The notes under the pieces were generated by a model. That model made no database searches. It was given only the letters and a program-made list of their open reading frames with translations, and was not told where the DNA came from. A program made the position numbers and the translations under genes. A DNA stretch of 64,000 nucleotides from Bryopsis sp. KO-2023 (lineage: Eukaryota; Chlorophyta; Ulvophyceae; Bryopsidales; Bryopsidaceae): the NCBI GenBank assembly GCA_030272585.1, contig BSYQ01000002.1, positions 1,736,001 through 1,800,000 of the forward strand. The letters run 5' to 3'. Below, in pieces: positions 33,431 to 45,408 of this stretch; position 1 is the first letter of the stretch; every line of letters begins with the position of its first letter.

Positions 33431-36400
33431 TCCAAACATTCCGACGCATGGTCCTGACAGAAGACAAGAAGAACCTCCCCCGGTCAAAACCTGTCCACGC
33501 CGGTCCATGTCACCCCTTGAAGCGAGAACGCGCGTGGCGGCGGAAAAGACCGAAAACCTCCCACCGGCAAGAGTGGAAAGGAACCCTTGTGTGTCGAGGT
33601 GGGTTGTTTTTTGTTTTTCCATGCGTACATGGAAAAAACTCCAGTCAGTTTTTCCGTCACTCTTTCGCAAAAATTCACTTTTTTTTCCTGGAACCTTGAA
33701 ATAGCTCCGTTACGTGAGCGCACGTGGCCACCGAGTCGGACAACCAACCCCCCTCCACCCCGCCTCTCTTCGATTTTTCTGGCACCGTTTTTTTTGTTTT
33801 TGTTTTTTTCCTAAAAAAAAGGCTGTTGTTGACCGGCGAAACGAGAACCGCCCCCTCACCCCGCTTCTATTTCAGAGGTCATGATCGTGCCGGCGAGTAA
33901 AAGAATTTCAGTCGGAAAAAACGGGGGCAGCAGCGAAAAAGGATGCGGGAAGAAAGAGCAACAGGTGTTTTTTGGGCAGTCGGAAAAAAAAGGTTCGACG
34001 GAACGAAAACGGATCTTCGCGTCTGTTTTCTCTTTTTCTTTTTCCCATTCTTTCTCTTCTTGTTTTATTTATTGATTGCTCCGTCCGTTATTCATTTTGC
34101 AGGGGAGGTCGGGGCGAAAAAAAAGCCATCGATTTCGTGGACGACAGGGTAGCGGTTTTCAGGAAAAAAATATTGTCACCACTATTATTGAGTTTGTTTC
34201 TTTTTCTTGGCAGGAGGAACAGGGGGATGCAAAAAGAAACAATAAAACAACCCACCAGTAAAAAAATTCAATAAAAATGAATTTATATGTACGTATATAA
34301 ATATGTTTATTTTTTCTGTGTGTATTTCTGAAAAATGTTTTCTTTTTTTTTTCTCCCAGAAAAAGAAATTGGTGGCTGTCAGAGCAAAGCTGAGGTAATA
34401 TTGATGACCTGCTTTTTTTGGTTATTATTTTTCAACCCATAAACTTCTCAGGGTTTTTATTGTTCCCTTACAATAGCAAAACTTACAATTTTTTGCTTTT
34501 ACATGTTTTCTTTTTTCTCCCCTCCCCCCCCCCAAAAAAAAAAAAACAAAAAACAAAAAACAAAAACCCTGTCACTCCAAAACGTTCCCCTCCTTACTTT
34601 TTCTTTACTCTGCAAAGAAAAGGGTGCGAAAATATCAAGAGAATTTTCTTCCGAAATTCTCGTTCATTCGAACTCCTACAAGAAGGGGGAAACAAGAAAA
34701 AAAACAAAAAAAACTTCTCTTGTTTTGATATAAGAACCACTACTGTGGTTCTTATGTACAAAAATTTAATTAATTAATTTGTTTTTTTCGCTGACCTTCT
34801 TTCCCAAGCCAGTTATTTATTCCCTATTAAACTGAAAAAGAGAAAAAAAAAATGCCGGAAACTGAAGAGATTATATGGAAGCTAACATTGATTCATTAAA
34901 AAAAATGCATCTGCCTCAGGTCAGGGATCACTAAGAAATTCTGGAGCTCTTTTTTTTTCCCATTTACAAAAAAGGGGAAGAGAAGCCTTCTTTTGTTGGA
35001 AAAGAATTCTGAGCATTCTCAGAAAATTATAAATGGAAAATGATGGCTGTTTTTTCTTTACAATTTTTATCCAAAAAAAAAGGAAAATAGAATTTGATCC
35101 TAGAAAAATATTATCTGTTCGTAGAAAAACAAACAAAGAGAAAAAAAGAGAAAAAAACAAACTACCTCGAGAATCCTCTTAATAGATATGTTCCTGAAAT
35201 TCTTTATGCCTTGTTATTACTAACAAGGTTACATGGAGAGAAGCCTTTTAACCACCATATATAAGGAGCTACCATTGCCTGCCAGAGTTGCATGAGGTAA
35301 TATCTTAAAATTAGGAAGCAGTTTAATTAAATTTTAAACGAATTTGAGTTTTAAACACATCAGAAACGGAAGCATTTTTCAAAGTATCGGTCATTAACAA
35401 TCATTAAAAAAAAAGAGTACCAGAACAGACCCCCCCCCAAAAAAAAGTTCGTGTACACATTCAAATACCGTAAAACAACACTTTTCGTATGTGTTATGGC
35501 CCATGGGTCTGTGTACACCCACTCTCCGTACAAGTACCCAAGTACAGTACTTTATGTGTTGTACACTTTGCACACCCAGACCTCTTCTGCGAGTTGTGAT
35601 GAAATCGTTACCTCCTTGGTGTCTTCAAGGGAATTTTAGGAATATGTGTACACTTGAGAAGGCCGCCGGGGCTGTACACCTGGAGCCTGTATCGAGTCTT
35701 CATTAATGAGCTGTTCGTGCACATTATTATTCTCGATACAATTATGTTGTTTTTCATTATTCTATGTCTTCAAGGGTGTATCCATGACAATACCATAGTC
35801 TTGTGGGATTTGACCCTACCAAATATGTATTCGTCATATAATGTGAATTATATATTTATTAATTTATATTAAGCATTCTTCTTGCGTTGAGAGCCTCCTA
35901 ATTTCGCGCCGCAAAATATTATTTATGTGTATAGGATCCACATTATCGTTTGGCTAAATAAATTATCAATGAAGTACGCCTCCTTATATTTAGATAGGGA
36001 TTCACAATGTGAATTGTATTTTCTTCAACTCTTATTTCAACTCAAAAAAGAAGACTCGCTATGGTTTGATATGATTTGACTATATGTATTAATTTCTTAT
36101 CATTTTATGTCTAAAATGAAATGAGTTTTATATTTGAGGCTGTTTAAATGAACCTTTTCACATCGGTGGCTCGAAATATTTCCTCAGACTTGGTCGTGAT
36201 AGGTTCTTGGTTTGTGAAAGCTCGGAGGCTCTTATGTTCGTATCCATTGCTCCATGAACCCTGATTTCTTCGTTGGTCACATTGTGAGCCCTCCCAGATC
36301 AATAACAAGTCTACCGTTATCTGAACCTCACTGCAATTTAACCCAGTCTTGTCGTTCTTCGTTGCCGCATTTGTCCTTTTAATAAGGCAACATTGGGGCC

Positions 36401-36860
36401 TATCCACTCTCCATTTTTGATGGTCATTGCCCCACACTCACTTGATGCCTTGACCTTCAATCGAACTTTAATTAGAGTGGTTATGTCTCCTTTCTTTTCA
36501 TTCTTTGCGTTTGTAAGGAGCTTTGCATTTCAACTTTCATATTCGAAGATTGGACAAGTGGTATTCCCCGGAAGTATATTGTACAACCTTCAATACTTGG
36601 TAAAAGCTTTTTTTTTCAGGCATCAAGCTTTGATGGATGGTTATCTAGAAGAGTAAGAAAATACAGCAAGAATTTGTACATTTACCATGTCTATGGATTT
36701 TAATTCATTTTTTGGATCTAGATTCTACATTGTAGAAGTGCGCCCCCTCCAATCCGTTACGATAAGCCGTGCAACAGAAGAAAAGAATGTTTTATCTTTT
36801 TTAGAGTCACCCTTAACAACACCACGTCAACTGAATTATCAAACGGTAAGCGTTCGTCGA
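33431..36860. other. homopolymer-rich then AT-rich intergenic region
   Basis: 33.7-35.4 kb mirrors 20.5-21.9 kb, with dense A and T runs and C-runs at 34524 and 35432. 34728-34753 is a hairpin (ATAAGAACCAC...GTGGTTCTTAT). 35.4-36.86 kb is AT-rich with no supported gene. Confidence 0.5.
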
Positions 36861-38184
36861 CAGACCTGGGCCCGACCGGACCAGCCACGAAAAACCGGTC
36901 CGGTCCGGTCCAACCTGTCTAAGGACCGGCCGACCTGTCCGGTCCTGTCCGGTCCAGCGAAAAAACGCCGGTCCTTGCAAGACCGGACAGGTCACCACCG
37001 GACTTGTCCTGTCCACTCCGGTCCAGTCAACCTCGGAAATCTGCAGAAATCTGGATCGGTTTTCTGACAGATTTTCCGTTTTTAGACAGGCCACACCTCA
37101 TATTTCGCCTTTATTAGACAGGCGATGTGACCTGTCTAAAACCGGAACGACCCTGTCTTGACAGGGTTGTCCCCCTGTTTTAGACCGGCTCCAGGTCGGT
37201 GTGGACAGGTGGGCTGCTTGTCTAGAACAGGTCACACAATTAAGCACTTTTAACGTGTTAATTGTGTATCAATTGACTGGGAACTGAGTTAATTAAGTAA
37301 ACAACAAGTAATATTGTTACATGTATTTTTGTTGCATGAATGACGTGAGCCAAGCTCACCAGCCACCGACTGGAGGGAGTCGGTCGACTCTGGGAGGACT
37401 CGAACTCGGGTTGGCTAAGTCCGAGTCGAGAGCACTACGAGGTAGCGGACCCCATCATAGGAACGCTCAAATGGGGTCCGCTACCTTTAGGTACCCGTTA
37501 TTTTCTATTACAAAAAGTAGGTACTTAAAGGTAGCGGACCCCATTTGGGCGTCCCTATGGTGGGGTTCGTTACCTCGTAGTGCTCTCGACTCGAACTTAG
37601 CCAACCCGAGTTCGAGTCCTCCCAGAGTCGACCGACTCCCTCCAGTCGGTGGCTGGTGAGCTTGGCTCACGTCATTCATGCAACAAAAATACATGTAACA
37701 ATATTACTTGTTTAATTAATTAACTCAGTTCCCAATCAATTGATATACAATTAGCACGCTAAAAGTGCTTAATTGTGTGACTTGTTCTAGATAGGCGCCA
37801 GGTCGGTCTGGACAGGCAGCCCACCTGTCCACACCGACCTGGAGCCGGTCTAAAACAGGTGTACTGAGCGTCACACCTGTCCGACCGGTCAAACCTGTCT
37901 AGGTACCTAATTAGCGGCTTCTACGCCTTTATTAGACAGGAAATCACCTGTCCAGATAGGTCAGACCGGTCTAGACAGGACGCAATTGAGAAGGAAAAAA
38001 GGGTGGACAGGTCCGACCCGGTCCAGTAAAGGTGTACCTTTACTGGACCGGAAATGACCTTTATTGGACAGGTGTCGGACCGGTCTGGACAGGTCCGACA
38101 CTTGTCTAATAAAGGTCATTTCCGGTCCAGAAAGTGGTTGCCGGTCGTGTCCGGTCCTGTCCAACGGGACGGCGCCCACGTCTG
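36861..38184. mobile_element. hAT-like foldback element, family 1 copy 2
   Basis: Begins CAGACCTGGGCCCGACCGGA like the copy at 5975 and ends as the inverse of CAGACGTGGGCGCC. It shares the same layout: ACCGGTCC-rich subterminal repeats and a central palindrome (arms near 37210-37500 and 37510-37810) with tRNA-like cores (GAGTTCGAGTCCTCC on + near 37610). Unlike copy 1 its flanks (TTCGTCGA left, TTGCTCAC right) do not match, so the target duplication is absent or destroyed. Non-autonomous. Confidence 0.8.
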
Positions 38185-38192
38185 TTGCTCAC

Positions 38193-39155
38193 CAGAGCTG
38201 GGCAGTACCGTAACGACCCCCTACGGTACGGTACGACACGTTACGTACCGTACCGTACCGTAAGGGGTCGGTACGGTACGGTACGGTGCGAATGTTTTTT
38301 ACGGTACGGTACAACATCGGTACTGGGTCGGTACGGTACGTTATCGCCAACGACCGGCACCCAACATCGGGTCGTTGTTGCAACGTATCACTGACGTTGT
38401 TGTACCGACACAGACAGTACGACGTTCGGTACAACAACGTAATGACGTTGCAGTAACGTCATGTGGATGACGTACAAAGTGACCCCCACAGGGTCCCCAG
38501 AACCCAAGGGAACCGAGTGGGATTCGAACATCGTACCGCACGGTGTCGAGTCATCTACACTGAGCGCTAAGCCAAGTGGACCACGATGATTTTGTGGTTG
38601 TTGCAATAATATACCCTAATTTCACAGAATTACAAACACATTAAGGTATATGATCGCAACAGCCACAAAATCATCGTGGTCCACTTGGCTTAGCGCTCAG
38701 TGTAGATGATTCGGCACCGTGCGGTACGGTGTTCGAATCCCACTCGGTTCCCTTGGGTTCTGGGGACCCTGCGGGGGTCACTTTGTACGTCATCCACATG
38801 ACGTTACTGCAACGTCATTACGTTGTTGTACCGACTTGGCCGTTGTTGTAACGTGTTATCGTTACACGTAACGCAACTGATCGTTGTTGTAACGTCTTGT
38901 CTCGGTGCGGACGTTATAGCAGCCGGTGTAGACGTTACTGATAACGTACTGCGTTACAACAACGCTTTGGCGTTACAGTAACGTCGGATCGTTGTTGTAC
39001 CGGACTTGGACGTTGTTGTACCGACTGGGTCGTTGTTGTAACGTGTGCAACGTGTTGTAACGTCCGGTCGGTGCGTGCACCGACCGGACACGTTACTGTA
39101 CCGACCCTGTGCGTTACGGTACGGTGCGTTACAAACGGGTTACTGCCCAGCTCTG
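38193..39155. mobile_element. hAT-like element, family 2 (963 bp)
   Basis: A perfect 15-bp TIR, CAGAGCTGGGCAGTA, lies at both ends, flanked by the 8-bp duplication TTGCTCAC (38185-38192 and 39156-39163). Subterminal regions are dense in ACGGTACGGTACG and GTTGTTGTAACG motifs. The centre is a long inverted repeat (about 38430-38600 and 38655-38830), each arm holding one tRNA-derived segment. No transposase. Its left duplication directly abuts the right end of the family 1 element. Confidence 0.9.
38677..38765 (+). other. tRNA-derived SINE-like segment within the 963-bp element
   Basis: A-box-like TGGCTTAGCGC at 38686, B-box-like TGTTCGAATCC at 38730, then a tail GGTTCCCTTGGGTTCTGGGG. The inverse copy is near 38580-38490. 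The same tail, with three changes, follows a tRNA-like head at 42041, which suggests a SINE family. Confidence 0.5.
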
Positions 39156-39163
39156 TTGCTCAC

Positions 39164-40871
39164 TACTCTTTGTGCTTTTGAGACTTACTTTGTGATTGTT
39201 GGGACAATAAAGATGAGAAGTGAGCATCCCGTTGGGCGTTAGTCATGACTTTGAGTTTCAAAAAAAGCTCGATAGATCAGAAACACTTCTTTTGGCATGT
39301 CAGAGACTAGTGTAGCCGATAGTATTTGGACCTCACAATCTTTTTCGAAATCTACAAACGTCCAAATACTCTCTTAGTATAAATTCCAGAGATATCCCTG
39401 CTGATCCTATAATCATGTGAAGAACCAACAGAAAAAGAGCCACTGTTTTTTATCACCTGTTCCCGCTGAGTATTCAAAAGACTAGTGGGTGGGGAACTCT
39501 TTTGTTTCTTGTGGTCTAAAGAAGTCCTTGAGCTCCCCTCATGTCCCCGATGCCTCCGTTGCCTAGTATATCTCGTGGAAGTCCCATCCGACTGCTAAAC
39601 CGTTCCTTGCAGAAACTCTCTTGTGTGTGATCCAAAGAATTTCCTTTCTCAAATTCTCTAGTGCAAGACTCTCCTCCAGAGGTTGCTCTATCCAACGCGG
39701 AAGTGCATAACGAGATCACCACCATAATTCCGACTCTTTCTTTTTTCAGGGTCTGCTTTCTTTGTAGTATACAAGCTTTTGCCCATCAATCAGTAGAAAC
39801 CTTCCGATAATGGTTTCCATCCTTTTAAAAATTTGAGTTACACGACTTCCAGCAGCATCTCACAGTGGTCATGGTGTGAGTTAAAAACCTTGATCTCGAA
39901 AACCTTGCTGGGGAAGTTCCCTAAATTCATGTATTTTCGCGTAAGCTAACTCCACTTGTCACAAGGGTGAAAAACGTAACGCTCATTATTAGTGTGACGT
40001 AACGTAACGATGATGAACGATGACGAACGATGACGGACGCATTATGATGAATCATTGATGGTAAATACTCACGACCAAGAACTAGGTACAATTATTTTAC
40101 TGGTTTCTTAGAAATTGAAATGTTTCAAATATTCATAAATCGATAATTTACCTTTAATATCATACAACAAAATAACCTTAATTGAAGAAACGCCGAGAAA
40201 GAATAAATGTTCCGATTATAAAGGTTCACTCACATCGGCAAGCATCCATGCACCTCAAACAAGGTCGCTTAACACTCGTGGCAACATTTTTGGAGGGATA
40301 CGACAACCCAAAAATATAGAAAACAATGTCACATGATGCGAATAACTCAATCAGCGCATGCATCCCTTTAAAACGCTTTTAAACGAATAAATGCTCTCTC
40401 CGGTAACTTCCGAACGTTCGATGTACATTTTTGGCCATTTCTTGCTAAGCTTCGGCCTTTTTTTCGAGCTTTTTTATCTCTTATTTTCCTATAAGTTAAA
40501 TAACCATTTAATGATGCGTGAACTGCAACCACAAGAAGTGTGCGTTAAACGCACTGATTACGACGTAATCAATTTAGCGTCCTAGGTGGGTTCTTGCCCC
40601 ACCGTAAATACAGGTAGAGCAATACGATACCAATCAGTTTACCACCAAGAAGCTTCCCTCCAATATATCACACAAAAGGCTTACGTAACTCCTCATACAT
40701 GGTTCGGAATATATAAGTATAATTCCAAGTAGCGATGCAATCCATTGATTGACTTTCGAGCAGGTCAACGAACTTGTGTCCATTATTTGAGTTTGCTTGA
40801 GTTTGCTGGACTTACACAAGCGTTATGGCTAGATTGTTTCTTGTCCCTGTTTGGAAAGACTAGCTCGGTTT
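39164..40871. other. no supported gene
   Basis: Mixed sequence with short frames. 39975-40035 contains repeated AACGATGA and GACGAACGATGACG motifs. Confidence 0.4.
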
Positions 40872-41092
40872 TTAAGCGAGGGCGTATAAGGTTGGTACTC
40901 CCCCAAGTATTCGGTAATAGTGGTCTCCTCGAGGCTCAATATACATGCCTATCATTTCCAAACCCTCTTGTATCTGTTCGACAACTGCCTCAACATCCAT
41001 TTCTTCAAGTTCACTCGACTCTAAACTCTCTGGGTCGCCTACATCTCCCGGAGGGTCGTTTTGTTGTTCTTCCACAAGATCCTCCTCAAAGG
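40872..41092 (-). repeat. dispersed coding-like repeat, copy B
   Basis: Inverted relative of 8469-8682: encodes EEDLVEEQQNDPPGDVGD, MDVEAVVEQIQEGLEMIG and DHYYRI. A stretch upstream (41316-41110) is highly charged (ILNGDQTHEDIEEEKEIQYQ) and may belong to the same ancestral gene. Many substitutions between copies are conservative or silent, as for a gene that was once under selection. Confidence 0.5.
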
Positions 41093-41450
41093 TCTTGCTC
41101 CAATTTCAGATCTTCTTGTCGCATACGAAAGAGCATTACTCTTTCGATTTCCCAGACATCCTTTTCTCTCCACTCGCCTTGTTTTTGATATTGAATCTCT
41201 TTTTCCTCCTCTATATCTTCATGTGTCTGATCTCCGTTCAGTATCACAGAAGGGCGTATTTTTTTTCCCTTTAACAACAATTTCAGTTTCCTCCTGAAAT
41301 TGTTTTTTCCGTGCAATGAACACTTCTTGAGGAAGTATCGCCCCCGGATCTTTATTTACTCTCCTTTTCGTATACCCATTTCGAACCAGAAAATACTTTG
41401 CCCACGATGCAAAAATATTAAACCCAAGGAAGGCTAATGGATCCGAAGTC

Positions 41451-41653
41451 CTACAAATTGCTCGTGCTGCAGTTTTCACGATGAAAGTAGAAATAGGACA
41501 GCCTTTGCTCGACAACAGGGTAATATACTTTTATATACTTTTTGATCTCATTATAACAATTTTGCCCGTACCACCAGCAGCAGCACCAACCTACAGCGAT
41601 ATGAACCTTCTTGCGTGGAGCTGATTGCGCAATCTGAAATGTACACAAAGTTT
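41451..41653 (-). pseudogene. possible frameshifted P-loop ATPase remnant
   Basis: After an acceptor (tgtacatttcag) the frame reads QIAQSAPRKKVHIAVG. In the next frame the following codons read GAAAGGTGKIVIM, which matches a Walker A loop (G-x4-GK) after a beta strand. The two frames join if a 2-nt insertion occurred near 41587. Too short to name a family. Confidence 0.25.
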
Positions 41654-42040
41654 CACCGTATATAGCCTTATTAATGTGGTGATTAAAATGTTTCAATTTG
41701 CTTCATGAGTGCAACTTTAACCTCCAAACTCGAGAAAGTAAAAATGAAGAAAATTCTCCAAGCTTTCCCCATTCCAAAAACGTATTTTTAATTATCAAAT
41801 GCTAGCTTTTCTGTGGGAGTGGGAAGTTATTGTTTTTGAACTTTGTCATAAGATGAATGAACAAAAGCCCTGTTGCACAGTTAGAGATGTGTCCACCCCA
41901 AAAACCCAAAACGGGTGCGGATTTTACAACGAGAACGGGTTAGAACGGGCCGTTCCAACCCGTTGTCGGACCCGTTTCAACCCGTTTCAACCCGTTGTCG
42001 GTTTTCTACGATTTATTAGGGTATAGCTACGAAAGCCCCT

Positions 42041-42140
42041 GAACCATTGTGGTGTGGTGGTTTAGAGTATTAGAACGTATGGTTACAGTTTTAGAGGTCG
42101 CAGGTTCGAATCTTGTCAGGTTCTTTTGGGTTTTGGGGTA
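42041..42140 (+). other. tRNA-derived SINE-like segment
   Basis: Outer pairing GAACC...GGTTC, A-box-like TGGTTTAGAGT, B box GGTTCGAATCT (42103-42113), then tail GGTTCTTTTGGGTTTTGGGG. It lies in a region (about 41880-42160) whose flanks are inverted (CCACCCCAAAAACCC on the left, GGGTTTTGGGGT on the right) and whose left part is rich in AACGGGTT, so it may sit inside another foldback transposon. Anticodon-stem pairing is poor, so it is not a functional tRNA. Confidence 0.5.
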
Positions 42141-45100
42141 CAGGTGTACCTATTTGAGAAACCATCGACTTCTTGGCCATAATTCGAAATGCTAGTGAGA
42201 GGATGAAACATCTTTCCTCACTATTGCACACGCCTTTTTTTAGAACAATCGCTTCCTACGACTTGCATTAAACACCTAAGTGAGCTACTGGCCCATTTTC
42301 TTCAAGGATTTTACTAGTATCTACTTTCCATAACCCAGAAATCGAAGCATGTATTACCAGGGTATTTAAACAAGATTTCATCGATGTTATTTGATCTTGC
42401 ACTTGAAGACTTTCGATTTGAGTGTGAAGCGCTAGTGCAACAATGTTCGTCGAGACATTCAAAATCCATTCTTCTTCACACTTCCGTCTTCCCTTAGCTA
42501 GAACCACCTCAATGAGTAACTCCATGAATCGTAGGATTAATCGTCCCTCCGTATTGTGCCATCCGTATGAGCGTTCAAAAACATACACGCTAATCGCAGC
42601 TGAACCATCATGTTCAAAGTTTGAACGATTCGTGGATATTCTTTCATGCTAATGTACGAGATTTTCTTAACAGTGAAAATTTTTTTGTTGCTACTTTCAT
42701 CACTCATTTACACTTGATTCCCACAAATATATTTTCACGCTTCATATCCCACCAATTTTACACAATATCGAAAAAGTTGCAAAATCATGAGCTGGTAGGT
42801 ACTAACATGGATATTTTCTATTAATACGTACTGATTGGCTCGTATTTAGTAGCTAGTAGGTGCTGGTAAATTTTTAGCCTACCAGCTAGTCTATGACATT
42901 CGATCAATGCACACATGTAGGTTCGATGTACAAACCTTTGGGTGACCATATTCGACAAACCATGCTTAATTATTGATTTTTTTGATGTTTTCGCGTTTCA
43001 CGTCGGTCGCTTGAGTTCTTTCCAACATATCTTGTAGGAGACTCACTTGAGTTCTACCTTCAACGGTCTCGAAGTTTAGTTTTTGAAATCTATCATGATA
43101 AGCATAGTAGCCAACAAATATTAGAGCCTGATTAATGGAGGTCCCGAACGTTTGAAAACCCTCTGCGTAGGTCTTTTCTCACTAGGGTAACTATTAAATT
43201 CCTTCTACTTGGCCTCGAGGTTTCTCTTTGTAAACGAATAATCGATATTGCTCATGAGATGCTAAACTACCAAACTTAAATATGCAAATATGCGACATGA
43301 AACCACTCCCGAAGACTGTGCAAAACTGTGCCTTTCATTTTATTACACTTGATATATGGCCATAAGTCCATCTCATAATCGAAAAGTGATAGAGTAGGAG
43401 CGTGGTGGTTTCAGATGCGGTCTCTCGAGCTCCATAGCTATGGGTGTTGCCTTTCTCGAACCAATGTACTCTCTATTAGCACGCTCTCTAATACAATTAT
43501 TAACAGGCCTAAGACTAAATTGAACATGAAGTCGCACGTCTGGAGACATGGGGGAAGATTGATAAAAAGATTGGCTCCGGTTATTAAGCGAGGTAATCAA
43601 AACCCAATAAGGCAGCCACTCCTAAGCCGTGTTCCAGGGGGACTCGTGAATAAAAAAGGGTGCTAAGAGTTAAAGAACGTTTTTGTTCACTTTCATCGTC
43701 ACATTCATGCGGGGCACATTTTGCAGATGGTCCGCTAACTCTTTCGCGTGTTCTTCAACTGATTTCTTGCAATTTGTTCAACAATTATTTAGTGCTTTGT
43801 CACTCTACTTTGTTTCCCCCCCCCTTCCCCACCGCCTCCACACGGCCACAGATAACAAGTGCGGGGGTGTTTAATTGTTACTACCATTGTAATTGTTTGC
43901 CCTGCGTCAACAAAAGGATGTTGGATGGACATTGTGAATCGTGACAATTCAATGAAAATAACAAAGACAAGCTGCACACGCGCACCTCGTTTTATCACAA
44001 AATACGTTAAAATCTGTTTTGTTAACAAGACAAATAGGGTAATATTTGTGCTTCACAAGGGTCATATCACAATGTTCTAGGTTCTCTTCTGTTCGGATTA
44101 CTATCCGAGGCACGATTCTCTTTTAAGACACCATTCGGATCCATCCATTAGTGAATCAATGCTAAATATACTCAATGCATGTGTGAAAGAAAGCTAAGAG
44201 GTGTGCTTATCCTTTTCAGAAACATTTTTAAGAAAAGTAGGAATTCTTATGAAGCCTACTCCAGTATGGCACAACGTTCTTCTTTGATAATTAATGCTAA
44301 GTAACTCCCCCCAAAAAATATTTCACTCATCGTGTTCAGATTCAAGGCCATCGTGTGACTCGTCATGGCTCATCATGACCTCCCCTGACAAAGAAAAGTA
44401 CAATCAACCTTCAACTACAGAAACAAGATCCGCGTAGGGAGAGAAAAAAAGGAAGTGCTTAAACATTATATATGTTGCAAAATCAGCTTTGCTTGACAAG
44501 TCGTTGAAGAGAAAAAAGATCGCGTGTTACAACTAATCATATGGAATTTGATGAACCATTTTATATATATCGAAATATTTGGCCCTTATCGTCGAGCAGA
44601 TGCTTTTGATAGATGCTTTTGATGGAATAGACTAACGTGGAGGGGGAAGGTCGAAGAAAGGAAGGGAATGATTAAGATTTTAATTCGTATATTATCGCTT
44701 GAGCCTAAACATATATCTAAGAAATTTGAATTGATGATTGGAGGATTAGCACTTCTTAAAGCGCATATTCCACCCATAGGTCTTAAGCTTTCGCGAAATC
44801 TCAATCATATTCAACAACACTCATCGATAATACAAAAATATGTCATCCATGTCTGCCATAACTTGTGTATTTCTGTTAATATTCATTTTGAACAAGCAAT
44901 AGCGTAGGATTTAATGCCCGTAGAAATTCAGATGTAGTGTTCTTGTACCCTTGGGGGAGCCGAGCGTAATCGAAAAGATTTATGACCCTATGTAGAATCC
45001 AAAATATTCACGAGTTTCCTCTGCCACTTCTCTTTGGTGATATGCATCTTTTAAATCTAATCCACTTCCAACAACAAATTAATACGTATTCAAAAATTTA

Positions 45101-45408
45101 TTTTCGCAAGCGATGCTCTAGAAACAGCTTTCCTTCGCATAAGCATTCAACAATGTTCAAAACGAACTCGTCCTCCTACAATGACGGTGTTTGTTGGTGA
45201 GGTGGCGTTGACAGTGTCGACGCCCATTAGATCGTCAAGTGCTTCTACTACTTTCGTTTTGTTGTTGAATCAACACACAAAAACTATTTTGACCTATATC
45301 CCTTTTTTAGGGACCTAATGCCTCTTGGAACACTCTCTCGTATTAAGGATGCGGGACAATACGTATTAAACAAAGGCCATCACTTTCAAATAATTTGACG
45401 TAACGTTA
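42141..45408. other. no supported gene
   Basis: AT-rich sequence; frames of 60 to 106 codons have no splice or motif support. Confidence 0.4.

Noticed and set aside
33115..33704. Overlapping frames of 160 to 190 codons
   Set aside because: Same repeat artefact as above, extended by chance.
42041..42123. Functional tRNA gene
   Set aside because: B box and acceptor ends are tRNA-like, but anticodon-stem pairing is poor and a SINE-like tail follows.
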